DNA of 64,000 bases, from positions 2,046,001-2,110,000 of the forward strand of contig JAVHKY010000046.1 of assembly GCA_035079385.1 (NCBI GenBank), in the 5' to 3' direction. The position numbers were made by a program, and so were the translations under genes. Position 1 is the first letter of the stretch, and each line of letters begins with the position of its first letter. Source of the stretch: Aspidiotus rigidus (Eukaryota > Arthropoda > Insecta > Hemiptera > Diaspididae). Below the pieces are notes generated by a model that made no database searches, was not told where the DNA came from, and saw only the letters and a program-made list of their open reading frames with translations. Shown here in pieces: positions 21,261 to 31,534 of the stretch.

Positions 21261-22920
21261 CTTCCAATTCAACTTCTTTGGTTGAATAATATAAATCTGA
21301 CTAAATACACGATCAAACTGCTCGCACACCTAAAAACTTCGACCTGTCACATAAAATTACCAACTCCATCTTGTAACTACTTACAACCTTAAAAACTGTT
21401 ATTATTTCTTCATTGTAACTTCTTAGTATCACTCACATGCCATAAAACAAATTTGGAATCTTCAAACATAAGCCCATCCCTGTCCCCCTAGAGAAGAAAT
21501 TCCGAGCATGAAGAGATTATCTCCGCTCACTTAGGGCTGGTCACTCCCGAATCATCAATTCTCATCTCCTCCTGAGTCTCCATGCTCCACTGTCATGTGT
21601 AAATGTTATTAGGAAGATGATTAATGTGACAATATATCACCTCTTTTCATGTCCTGCTCTCCAAAATTGCCATGCTACCTACAATGTGATATGAGTCATA
21701 TCATCTATCCTATGTAATTAATTACATGAAAACAGTTTCCAACTTTTTCAAGCACGGCGTTACAAAATTACTCCAACTTGTACATATCCGGTCTTTTTAC
21801 TCTTCCCTATTCTCATATCATCGCTCTTTGTTTCCCATTCCATTTGAGTTGTTCTTATTTTTAACGCTCGTGGACAGCCTATTTTTAATAACGGTTTATT
21901 ATTGTTTCTTTTTTCCACGATTCAAATTTTACCTATTCCTTATGAAATCCTCCCGTAACTATCTATGGATATTAATTCTATAATTGTTTCTGAGGCTCCA
22001 ACGGATAAGAAATACCCAATAGAAAACAATTTTTCTCCCACTATTATGTCCCTTTTAGTGGCAAAAATATAATACTTAGTTATTTGCATGCTATTGCCTG
22101 ATTCAATTCCTACATTGGCTTATTCAAATTTCTTGTCTGACTTCATGTGTTTGCATCAAAACTTTCGCGCTGTTTCTTGTATCTCCCTTGTTTTCTTACT
22201 TTATCAAGGTCGGACTATTTTATCAATAAAATTCGCCAGCAACTAACTATCTGTTAACTTTTGGACTTTTGCAAAATTAGTCCTTCATAAAAGACAATTT
22301 GCTTCAAAAAGAAACAATTCTTTCCCAACAGTTTTACATAGATAGGTGACTTCAGAATTTTAGCAAACAATAGTAAAATCCCTCCATAAAGCCAATGGAA
22401 GAAAAAAAAAAAAAAAAAACAGGAAAATATAGCGTCTCACACTCCCTTGTAACAAAATGAGAAATTTGTGGCCCTATTGAGTAACAATGAGTACCACCCG
22501 TTTCAAAGAATAAGAATCAAGTAGAAGTATCGAGGTTTGTCTTTAGTTACCTAGGTTTCAATAGGTACATAGAAAACTTTGTGAAATGAACTATGTACTT
22601 GTTGGAGGGAAATTTTTTGTCGGCCAAGCTCTTATAATCACAAAAGGAAGACGGATAATTCTCATTTTTTTGTGGGCAAATATCTGCTACAAATCCCTTA
22701 TGGGCTCGGGCAAATTTCCTATTTCATTTAAGATGTTTGACAAACACCAATTGGAGCTGGTAGTACTTTGCTTCTGATTTGAAATTCTCGTGACTTCAGA
22801 TAAATCTGTTTCCTCAGAAAATCTTACTTCTTTGCGCTTTAAAATTAGGAATGAGCTATTTCTTGATGAGTTGACGTTAGCGACCCGAGTAAAGCGACAG
22901 ATCAAGAAATGCCCGTTTCT
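21261..22920. other. Intergenic, no gene recognised
   Basis: Pyrimidine-rich and AT-rich sequence. Short open frames (for example 21726-21983, hydrophobic and Phe/Leu-rich) have a composition expected from T-rich noncoding DNA. A 20-base A run lies near 22410. Confidence 0.35.
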
Positions 22921-22929
22921 AATTGTGTT

Positions 22930-23080
22930 GCGTACGTTCACCTGCGATAAGAAAAGGATGCTCATTGCCCACTGATAGAAACACCATTGCTCCTTGATTA
23001 TACGTCCAATCTGAGAGAAATGGTGTTTTTGCGGCAATGGGCAATGAGCATCTTTTTCTCATCGCAAGTCACATTTACAA
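22930..23080. repeat. Short inverted repeat, likely MITE
   Basis: tgcgataagaaaaggatgct (about 22947) faces agcatctttttctcatcgca (about 23049-23068), with catt(g)cccac between. The flanks were not resolved. Confidence 0.5.
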
Positions 23081-23324
23081 TCAAAAATTAGAAGACAAAT
23101 GCGATCTCAAGATAGATGGTAACTTAGCTCATCAATATTCCCTGGGTGTGAAATGAAAACAAAAAAAAACTCCCTTGTAGTGAAAGGAAGCAAAATGGAC
23201 ATACCCAAACCTGAACGCACAGTTGCAGTAGTTCACGCGTTATGTTTGATATGACTCACTTTTTACCACTATCAAGAGGGCATTATGAGGCACATCTTGA
23301 TCGTAAGTGAAGAAAAAATAGTGA

Positions 23325-23690
23325 ACCCTTTCATAAAATTAAAATACGATTTGATGAAAAATTCCTCAGTAGTTTGCCTTGGAATTCTCGAATACCTCCA
23401 GTACAAATAAAACGTTATTTCAGGACTAAATTTACGAATTTTCTATAGCTACAAATAAATTGTATAAGATCTACAAACGGAAGTATTTTCATGAAATTAA
23501 AGTACAATTTGATGAAAAATTTCCTCACAACGATATAATAAGAAAAATCTCATGAAAATACTCCGAGCAAAATAGAAAAGTAGTTTGCCTCAGAATTCTC
23601 TAACACCTCGACTGTGATTCTTCCACTAAAACACAAAAGTTATCTATGTTACTAAATTCAGGACTAAATTTACAAATTTTACGTTAATCA
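23325..23690. repeat. Diverged tandem duplication (unit roughly 190-240 bp)
   Basis: Three ordered blocks recur: atgaaattaaa(a/g)tac with gatttgatgaaaaat, then agtagtttgcct with gaattctc, then caggactaaatttac. The first set spans about 23330-23455 and the second about 23500-23680. No coding frame is seen. Confidence 0.6.
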
Positions 23691-23769
23691 ACAAAGTAAT
23701 GATCGTTAGTCGTGATACAAATCGTTACACTGAAAAACAGATGAATCGAAAATACAACAGCTCCATATA

Positions 23770-23963
23770 GTCGATTCCAGTTAAGAGTGTCAATAAATCA
23801 TATGCAATGCGGTATCAGTGGCATGAAGGGGGTAGCGAAATTCGCACTGAGAGCGTCGAGCAGCACGACGCTTCTCGTCTCTCATTGGCCGTGAAATTGA
23901 CGCACCAGAACTCACACGTTGTGGTCGCCTTTTGAATTATTGACACTCTTAACTGGAATGGAC
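23770..23963. mobile_element. MITE with TA target duplication
   Basis: Ends gtcgattccagttaagagtg (23770) and the complement ending cttaactggaatggac (23963) lie between TA dinucleotides. The arms are about 27 bp with two mismatches. The interior is not coding. Confidence 0.7.
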
Positions 23964-24121
23964 TATAGCATGCTGGATGAGGTGATGTCATGTGATGGTT
24001 TCGTTTGAGTTGTTTACGTTACGTCGTTACGTTACATTTGTGTTAGGTACATCTGTTTACAATATTGCCGTTACGATCTGGCAAATAGTGTTGTTTGTTT
24101 GTGTCGTGTTTCTTCACTATA

Positions 24122-24251
24122 GTCTGTCCGCAAATAGAATAGACCGATGTAAACACATCCGCGAACCGCTTCCTCCCATCGTAATCAATTTTGTCGTATG
24201 GTCGCGGGTCGCGGGTTTGTTTACATCGGTCTATTCTATTTGCGGACAGAC
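24122..24251. mobile_element. Short MITE, 34-bp perfect TIRs, TA target
   Basis: The ends gtctgtccgcaaatagaata and its complement are flanked by TA at 24120-24121 and 24252-24253. The arms extend through gaccgatgtaaac without mismatch, so this is a young-looking copy of only 130 bp. Confidence 0.85.
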
Positions 24252-24282
24252 TATAATTTTTTTTGTGGTGTATTCTTCTTAG

Positions 24283-24433
24283 TGTTGAGGAAAAACCGGT
24301 ATTTTTAATTAACCGGTTATACGGTTATTTCAAAACTTGATAAACGGTTAACCGGTTACTTCCATAAAAATGACCGGTTAACTGGTTTCATCTGAAATTT
24401 TTTTGAAGGCGAACATGAGAAATAACTGGTTAT
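24283..24433 (+). mobile_element. Left part of a hAT-like element rich in ACCGGTTA motifs
   Basis: It begins tagtgttgaggaaaaaccgg, like the CAGTGTTG-type ends of hAT elements, and repeats accggttaac/aaccggttat several times. The same motif array resumes at 29703-29880, after the inserted LINEs. The right terminus was not found. Confidence 0.5.
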
Positions 24434-27222
24434 TTTTATTTATTTATTTATTCATTTATTTATTTATTTATTTAGGAGGAGAGAAACACGAACGAGGCGT
24501 AGGCATATTGATTGAAGAAGACATCGCAAAAATGGTAGAAGATGTGCTTCCCATATCCGATAGGGTAATTGCAATTAAAATAAACTCGAGGCCAAAGCCT
24601 ATGACAGTGGTACAAGTGTATGCGCCAACCAGCGACAAAAGTGAAGAGGAAATTGAAACGTTTTACGACGATCTAGAGAAAGCGCTGAAGAACGCTAGAA
24701 AAGACGGCCCAATTCTAGTGATGGGAGACTTCAACGCTAAAGTAGGAAGAGAAGCCGGCGGAGAAGAAGTTGGACCATATGGATTAGGCGACCGAAACGA
24801 AAGAGGAGAACGGTTGGTGGAGTTCGCGAGGAAAAATTGCATGGTGATCAGCAACACCTTATTCAAGAAACACGCGAGACGATTATATACCTGGAAGAGC
24901 CCTGGGGATCAAGTAAGGAATCAGATAGATTACATCATGGTTAATCGAAGATATCAAAAAATGATCCTAGACTGCCAAACATTTCCGTCAGCTGACTGTG
25001 GAAGTGACCATGTGCTGCTAGCCGCCAAATGCCGACTAAGATTGAAGAAGTTACCAAACAAAAGACAATACGAGCAACAAATACGTATCAGTTCATTGAA
25101 CGTGAAGAGAATCGCGCGAAAGTTCGGGGCCGAATTGGACGAATCGACAAAGGACATCGAAACAGACCTTGAACCTGAGGAAGCCTGGAAAAAGTGGAAA
25201 GAGGCAGCAAAAAGTGTAGCAGAAAAAGTCATACCAAAAGAAAATAAGCCGACAAAGAATAAGGCTTGGATCACAGATGAGATATTGGAGCTGATTACAG
25301 AAAGAAGACGAATACTGGACAGAAACAGCGTCGAATATAGAATACTACACAAAGAAGTTATCAAGAAATGCAGAGAAGCGAAACAGGAATGGTTCCAGGG
25401 GAAGTGTCGACAGATTCAGAAGCTGGATGAAGATAACAGAGTACAGGAAATGCACAGCGAAATCAGAAAGATGATGAAGGAACAGAAAAGAGTGGGATCA
25501 CGGATTATGATAATTGAAAAGGCCACTGGGGACATATGCAGCAACAAAAAGTAGTTGGAGGAAGTCTGGACGGATTACGTAAGACAGCTGGTACAGTGAT
25601 GACCAAAGGCATGAAACAAACGGCGAAGAAGAAAGGTTAGAAACGGCTCCAGAAATTACAATGGACGAGCTCGCATATGCCATAAGGCGGTGGGAGCAGA
25701 TAATATCCCGATTGAACTGCTGAAATGTAGCGAAACAAAGAGTAGGAAGGCGATATTACAGATTCTCAATAAAATATACAGAGCCAGCACCATACCAGAA
25801 GACTTCAGTATCTCAACGTTTATACCAATACCGAAAACAGTAGCGGCCAAAAAATGCTCAGAGTATCGCACGATCAGCATCATGAATCACACACTAAAGC
25901 TACTATTGTCAATTGTGAATAAAAGAATTGAAAATAAAATAGACGAGCATTTGAGTAAAACACAGTTTGGATTCAGAGCCCATCGCAGCACGAGAGACGC
26001 AATATAGCGCTATTTAAAGTCATCATACAGAGAGCATTATCGGTGAATCGGATAATATACGCATGCTTCGTGGATTATGAAAAAGCGTTCGACAAAGTAG
26101 AGCATGTATACGGATGCTGGAAATCCTTCGGAAATACAGAATCGATAAAGAAGACTTGAAAATAATTGAAACGCTATATTTTCAGCAGAAAGCTAACATA
26201 AAAGTAGCGAATGAAGTGACAAATGAATACTGCAAGATAGAAAAAGGAGTACGACAAGGGTGCCCGTTATCACCCAGGCTTTTCAACATTTACGCCGAAG
26301 AAATATTCCAACATAGATTCTTCAGGAAATGTGGTTTAAAAATCAATGGTGAAAGGATTGCCGATATAAGCTACGCAGATGATAAGGTACTATTGTTAGC
26401 AGAAACGCCGCAGCAGCTGCAAATGATGATGTGGCGTCTGAATATTGAAAGTAACAAGTTCGGAATGAAGATAAACGTGGATAAAACAAAAGTCATGCGG
26501 ATTGGTAGAGTAGAAAGTGAGAAGCATCTAAACATAGAAATTGACGGAAGACGTTTAGAACAAGTGAACCGATATAAATATTTGGGAGCCATAATAACGA
26601 GCGATGGTCGAGACTCAGAGGAAATCCGGACACGTCTAGGAATGGCTAGAAACGCATTCAATAACCTAGAACGAGTACTTAGGGATAAAGGAATGAGCAT
26701 ACAATTGAGACACGAGATCCTGCAATGTTATATTTGGTCAATTGCGCGATACGCCAGCGAAACGTGGACATTCACAAAAACGGTAGTGAAGAAAATAAAA
26801 GCTTTCGAGTTTTGGTGCTATAGAAGGATGAACCGGATCAAATGGACGGAAAAAGTGTCGAATGAGAATGTACTATCCCGGATGAATCTGCAAGAAGCAG
26901 TGCTGGTCAGCACGCTGGAAAATAAGAAACACAAATATATTCGAAACAGAATAAAGGAAGACGAGCTTTTCGCTAGAGCAGTACAGGGAAAAATAGTTGG
27001 AAAAGTCCCGAGAGGTAGAAGAAGAATGAGCATGTTGAACGATAGCCTAAGCATTGAATCGAACGTATTCAAGTGAACATTCTGTGCTATGTGCCGTACT
27101 TTGTTAATTTGCTGTAACTAGATCGTTAATAATAAGTAATAAGTTTGTAACATCGAAGGCAACCTCCGGATGGAGAAGCCAAAATACATACATACATTTA
27201 TTCATTTATTTATTTTACAGCC
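24434..27222 (+). mobile_element. LINE 1: 5'-truncated non-LTR retrotransposon in a (TTTA)n tract
   Basis: The element (about 24476-27193) lies between two parts of one (TTTA)n-type tract: 24434-24475 on the left, and about 27194-27222 on the right, both containing tttattcatttattta. On the right this tract is the 3' tail of the opposite-strand LINE 2. LINE 1 therefore landed in LINE 2's tail. LINE 1 lacks its 5' end: its endonuclease begins part-way through, at GGEKHERGVGIL. Confidence 0.8.
24476..27076 (+). pseudogene. LINE 1 ORF2: APE endonuclease and reverse transcriptase, disrupted
   Basis: The frame 24403-25554 (its first 24 codons are translated microsatellite) carries most of an AP-endonuclease domain: VQVYAPTS, VMGDFNAKVG (GDFN), TWKSP, QIDYI and the catalytic GSDH. 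After a TAG at 25552 the register changes. The reverse-transcriptase domain then appears in pieces: ADNIPIELLKC (25690-26007, up to TQFGFRAHRSTRDAI), FVDYEKAFDKVEH (about 26071-26110, other frame), and 26114-27076 with KGVRQGCPLSPRLFN, ISYADDKVLLLA and a C-terminal YRRMNRIKWTEKV segment. Full elements of this kind make one continuous protein, so at least three frame breaks show it is dead. Clade is uncertain; RTE-like or a related APE-type insect LINE is likely. Confidence 0.88.
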
Positions 27223-27492
27223 TCATGAGTGGAGAACCTAGCGAACCCTACCCTGCCCAACTTTGAGCATAGGCCTCCACCACCCGTTTCCAGCTACATC
27301 GATTTGCAGCTGTTCTCCCCCATAGTACACCCATATTTTTCACAATTTCATCTCGCCACCTAGTTGGCGGTCTTCCCCTCTTTCTTTTCCTGTTTAGTGG
27401 TATCCAACCGAGGGCTTCCTTTACCCACCCCCTCGGGTCTGACCTAAAGATATGACCTGCGTAGTCCATTTTTAGTTTTTTAATTCTGTATG

Positions 27493-28285
27493 CAGTGGTG
27501 TCCCTGAAAAATTTCTTGAGAATATACCATGTCTGATGTTTTCAAAAAATGAGAAAATTATGAAAAAATTTTTACAGTAATAATTCAAAATACAAATGTA
27601 CGCATATTTATAAGTTATCTATTCAAGTTATCTCACATTATTTATGAAAATAGCCCTGTTAAGAAATTTTCGCGTGCTTTGTCTTCATTACTGGGTAGAA
27701 CTCTTTTTTGAATCTTGCTGGATGGTAGTGCGTTTGCTGTACAATGTTCACGTAACCAAATCTTAATATATGGATCTGGTTTGAACTCGGAAACAGGGGG
27801 GCCATTGATAGAGATGAACATCAAGGACGAGAGGAATAACTTTTCGTATTTTACTCTCACCCGAAAAGAAATCATCCAGTGGACCACGTTTAAAACTAGA
27901 CATTATTTAGTACGCATACACAATATATAACTGCACACTGCACAGACATTCATGCAACATGTTTCATGGAAATCTGAGACAAAATGTATTTGTGTACTAT
28001 CATCTAAAATGCTCACCCGATGACCCGACCATAGCATACAGGCAGGTTTACACAAGCTTGGTCTTTGAAAACCAAAGACAAGATGTGCATTTGTACACTA
28101 CTATGTACAAAGTTCCCCCATCATACAGACAGGTTTACTCACGATTTGCTCGCAAAACTTTAGATAAGGTGATTCATTTTGCTTTTACATTTGTGTTATT
28201 TCCCATTCATAAAAATCATATTTTTTCCTACTTTTTGATTCATTTCTTGAGAGTATACGGCGTATACCCGTCGGGGACAACGCTG
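27493..28285 (-). mobile_element. hAT element (793 bp) inserted in LINE 2, exact 8-bp TSD
   Basis: Ends cagtggtgtccctg (27493) and cggggacaacgctg (ending 28285) are inverted copies with a few differences. They are flanked by exact tctgtatg at 27485-27492 and 28286-28293. Deleting the element and one duplication copy restores the LINE 2 C-terminal reading frame across the junction, which confirms both boundaries. It retains a short hAT-like coding remnant on the minus strand. Confidence 0.88.
27642..27887 (-). pseudogene. C-terminal hAT transposase remnant
   Basis: The 81-codon minus-strand frame contains FISINGPPVSEFKPDPYIKI then WLREHCTANA. This resembles the C-terminal segment (INGPP-x-x-x-F-x-P-x-x-Y-x-x-x-W) of ZNF862/KIAA1586-like hAT proteins. 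It lies near the 27493 end of the hAT element, as expected for the 3' end of a minus-strand gene. The dimerisation core and catalytic residues are absent. Confidence 0.55.
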
Positions 28286-29702
28286 TCTGTATGCTATATT
28301 GCGGTCATTTGTTTGTTGCATTATCTCACTATTTCTTACTTTATACCTTATTTTTATTCCAAGCAGGCTTTGAGTATTCTACGCTGAGTTACTTGTAACC
28401 TGGTTAATAGATACTTGGTCAAAGACCAAGTTTGCGCTCCGTAGGTCATACTCGGGAACACCGCACTTTCTAATATTTTGATTTTATTATTTGTACTAAT
28501 TTTACTTTTTAGAATAGATTTATGAGCCCAAAAACTTTTCCAAGCATTTTTTATCCTAGTATTGATTGTTCTCGTTTGTCTATGTTCTAACGCTACCAAC
28601 TGCCCCAAATACTTTTACTCTTCTACTTTTTGGTTTCTACCCCTTTGATTTTGAATTCTGTGTCCCTCGAGTCAGTAATTAGTTCTGATAACAGCGATAA
28701 GAACTCAAGAGGGGGATATCACCAATAACAGGCAAGAAATAATAGAACATGCGACAAAATTTTTTGAGAACTTGTACTCGGAGGAGAGTCCGTTCGAAGA
28801 ATTGACTATATTAACAAGTGAGGAGGGAGAAGAAAAAGATAATGAAAAAGAGCCACCTATACGAGTACTGCGAGAAACAGAAGTGATATTAAAAGGATTG
28901 AATAAAAATAAGATAGCAGGACCTGATGGTATTGAAAATGAGATTTTAAAGAGATGCGCTGACTCGCTTACCCATCCACTGACTGATCTGTTTAACATGA
29001 TGAAAGAAACGGGAGAAATACCTGAGCAATGGTGGGGAGCAGATTTAATACTACTCCATAGTCCATAAGAAAGGTGATCGGAAAAACCTAAGTAACTACA
29101 GACCGTTAAATATAGCCCCTAGTACAAGTAAAGTTTACACAAAAATTATAAAAGAAAGAATCTTCGAAAAACTAGACTTCAATCAACCTTGGGAACAAGC
29201 GGGATTTAGGAAGAAAAAGTCAACAGTAGACCACCTATTTGTAATTAACCAAGTCTTAGAGAAAGCCAGGGAACATAATATGAAGTTAAATCTCCTCTTC
29301 ATTGAATACAACAAAACGTTTGACTCAGTCCGACATAGGGCGGTATTAGAAGCACTGGCGAACCAAGGAATACCAAGAGAATGGCTAAAAAGCATAAGGA
29401 ACCTATACAAAGGAGCAAGGGCGAGAGTTAGAATGGACAAAACAGGATGATGGTTTCAGGTGAAAAGAGGGATTCGCCAGGGAGATCCACTGTCTCTCAA
29501 TATATTTAATGCTATACTCGAAGAGGTGCTTAAAAGGTTAAACTGGGAAGATAGAGGTATCGAAATTAATGGTACAAAGTTAAATCATTTGAGATTTGCG
29601 GACGATATCGTTCTCATTAGCGAAGACTATGACGAGTTAGAAGAGATGGCAAATGAACTTAATGAGGAAGGAGAAAATGAGGGGCTGAGCATGAACTCGG
29701 AA

Positions 29703-29880
29703 AAATAACCGGTTAAGCAGCAATAAAATACCCGGTTAACCGGCGTTTGAAATACCTGTCGCCTGTATTTTTATGAGTTAACTATACAAAAGATACATTT
29801 TGCCTGATCTTTAAAGGCAAGTCTTTCGGTGTTTACAAAAATACTCGTTGGTTATTGTATCAACGAAATAACCGGTTTTT
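29703..29880 (+). mobile_element. Right part of the ACCGGTTA-rich hAT-like element
   Basis: Motifs aaccggttaa and cccggttaaccgg resume immediately after LINE 2. A further aaccggtttttt lies at about 29872, next to the MULE fossil. A terminal repeat complementary to the 24283 end was not found, so the right boundary is open. Confidence 0.45.
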
Positions 29881-31145
29881 TACGGTGGTTCATCAGTCTC
29901 AGGATTGACGCGCAGAAGAACAGCATTTATGTGTTCACACATTTCATTTTTTACTGCAGATTCCGCACAAGTGCAACAATACAAATGTGCACAGACACCA
30001 CATTCATTGCAGAAGAGATTACATTGATTATAATCAAGATCCAAGGTTATTAGAATACTACGTGTACAGGTTGTCTCGTTCTTCTTCTTCTTCTTACCAA
30101 GAGGACAGAGAACGCGCATGCAACATGTAACAAATTAATACCGACAATGTACAAGCGCGCAGCCGCGACGTGATAACGAGAAATCTTCAGTACAATTATC
30201 ACCGGATAACTCGGAAAAAAATGCTTTTAGCGTTAAATTGAAGAGGATATAATTTATTCTCCATAAAATTTCCTTTCCAACGCGGGTAATTTCAAAGAAA
30301 TCCATTGAGCCGATCTCGAGTTATCTTTCTTTGAAAAATACAAATTTAACATACATTCTTATGGAGCGGCAGTATTTTGTCCTCCCGGTAGTAAGAAGAA
30401 GAAGAACGAGACAACCTGTACACGTAGTATTCTAATAACCTTGATCAGGATCTAAGGTAGCTGGGCATGTATCACGCCTCTTTTTAACAATGTACATTTT
30501 CTGTACACAAAGATTTTCATAATCAGCCTTGTCAATCTCCTCCTCATCATCATCATTTTTATCTACTTCATTGTTTTGTTCTGCATCTTCTGCTTGCACC
30601 TTGTCAGGCGTCAACTTCTTTTTAGGGAATGACTGAATGAGCCAACCTTCTTCAACTCTTTCATTGTCAAGTACTTTGCCTTCTGCTTTCTTGTGGGTGC
30701 ATCTTAGAATTTGAAGTTTTGCAGGAACCTTGAATAAGCTTTGCATTGAGATCACTCATTTTTGATAAAACATACCAACATATCTTTTGGAGTCCCTTGT
30801 ATAATGTTTTCACTTCTTTCCCATTACCTTGAATATATTTTATCACTCTATGAAATGCTTCTAGGTGGGTGTTGTTGTTGATTCCAGCAATCTGGCGATA
30901 ACAATAAGCCCATTGTTGAGTTGTACCACCATACACACTTTGGAGTTGGTATAAAAACTTAATTAGATCATCATCTTCAGATAAAAGTAGCTTCTTGAAA
31001 TCACGATCAAATATCTCAATATCATTCATACATAATAAAGTGTACAAATCTTGCATCATTTTTTTTTTTTTTTTTTATTTTTTGTTAGTAATTTTTGTCT
31101 ATTTTTCCTCCATGCATCTGTGACATGCCAGGTACGCTCATTATC
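29880..31145 (-). pseudogene. MULE-type transposase fossil with C-terminal SWIM zinc finger
   Basis: Read on the minus strand, the order is as follows. WHVTDAWRKNRQKLL (about 31140-31095) is followed by a roughly 20-base A-rich run. Then comes the segment containing GTTQQWAYCYRQIAGINNNT and HLEAFHRVIKYIQGNGKEVK (31059-30700, overlapping frames with one shift). An acidic linker (EEEIDKADYENLCVQKMY) leads to CPATLDPD, then a gap for the inserted MITE, then CNECGVCAHLYCCTCAESAV and KNEMCEH. The last part has the SWIM pattern C-x-C-x(n)-C-x-H. This order (WH(V)xxxWR, TxQWAYCYR, SWIM) is that of Mutator-like transposases common in arthropods. The N-terminal DDE core is missing. Frame changes and insertions show it is dead. 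Confidence 0.75.
30042..30443. mobile_element. MITE with 9-bp TSD inserted in the MULE fossil
   Basis: Ends caaggttattagaatactac (30042) and its complement (ending 30443) form arms of about 50 bp that include ttgtctcgttcttcttcttc. The flanks are atcaagatc (30033-30041) and atcaggatc (30444-30452), a 9-bp duplication with one mismatch, as expected for Mutator-type elements. Removing it rejoins CPATLD to DYNQCNLFCNECG. Internal sequence near 30250-30330 (aaaatttcctttccaacg, gtaatttcaa) matches the foldback at 55600-55985. Confidence 0.85.
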
Positions 31146-31309
31146 TTGATCTAACTGCTATAGTGAGTTTCTTGCATATCAGTAATGAGAGTACTTGGAT
31201 ACAGAATTCCAACTTCAAGTTCCACACATTCTAAAAATATAATATCAACTATTACACTATCATCGGAACTCATAATGAGTGAGTGAGGTGTAAGTAGAGC
31301 ACAAATATT

Positions 31310-31530
31310 GAAAAAGGGGGTTTTCCAATTGTACTCTGCGACACAACTGATGATGGGATAACACCCGGAAGTACTTTTGTAAAAGCAACTAATAAAGTAG
31401 ATTTGTACAATTGAAAAACCCCCTTTTTAGGTTCATGCCTCATCCTACAAGGCATGAACCACTTGCAATCGCTTTGTTTTTAGGTTCATACTCGTCCTAG
31501 GAGGCATGCACCACTCCCAATCGCTCATTT
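31310..31530. repeat. Inverted repeat followed by a short tandem duplication
   Basis: aaaaagggggttttccaatt (31311) faces its near-complement at about 31403-31427. Then two roughly 60-bp units starting ttaggttcat(g/a)c and containing ggcatg(a/c)accac and caatcgct follow each other (about 31427-31530). Confidence 0.6.
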
Positions 31531-31534
31531 TTTG

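Larger units (their letters stand above)
27223..29706 (-). mobile_element. LINE 2: minus-strand non-LTR element with an inverted 5' segment
   Basis: The 3' part reads on the minus strand: about 28685-28354, then 27500-27248 once a hAT insertion is removed, then a short 3' untranslated stretch and the (TAAA)n-type tail. The 5' part reads on the plus strand, from about 28699 to 29706. The plus part ends at GLSMNSEK and the minus part begins at ELITDSRD, residues that would adjoin in an uninterrupted protein. A segment inverted exactly at the inner breakpoint is the known product of twin priming. The hAT-like flanks read aaataactggtta (24421-24433) and aaataaccggtta (about 29704-29716), a possible 13-bp duplication with one mismatch. 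Confidence 0.8.
27248..29708 (-). pseudogene. LINE 2 reverse transcriptase, split by inversion and insertion
   Basis: The plus-strand pieces (28699-29068 and 29069-29708, with one frame change and one in-frame TGA near 29447) carry the RT start (NKIAGPDGIENEILKR), NYRPLNIAPS, GFRKKKSTVDHLF, KRGIRQGDPLSLNIFNA and RFADDIVLIS. The motif-A aspartate appears changed: FIEYNKTFDSV has Glu where FxDYxKAFD is usual. The minus-strand pieces carry SAVFPSMTYGAQTWSLTK (28354-28608), then after the hAT the sequence AYRIKKLKMDYAGHIF ... KRKRGRPPTRWRDEI (27248-27500), the usual C-terminal block. Removing the hAT rejoins ...TNDRNI and AYRIKK in one frame. It is a dead copy. Confidence 0.82.

Noticed and set aside
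26371..27072. Minus-strand frames opposite the LINE 1 reverse transcriptase
   Set aside because: They are shadows of the plus-strand RT frame, which carries the YADD motif.
30060..30100. (TTC)n-type microsatellite as an independent feature
   Set aside because: It is part of the inverted ends of the 30042-30443 MITE and is mirrored at 30390-30405.
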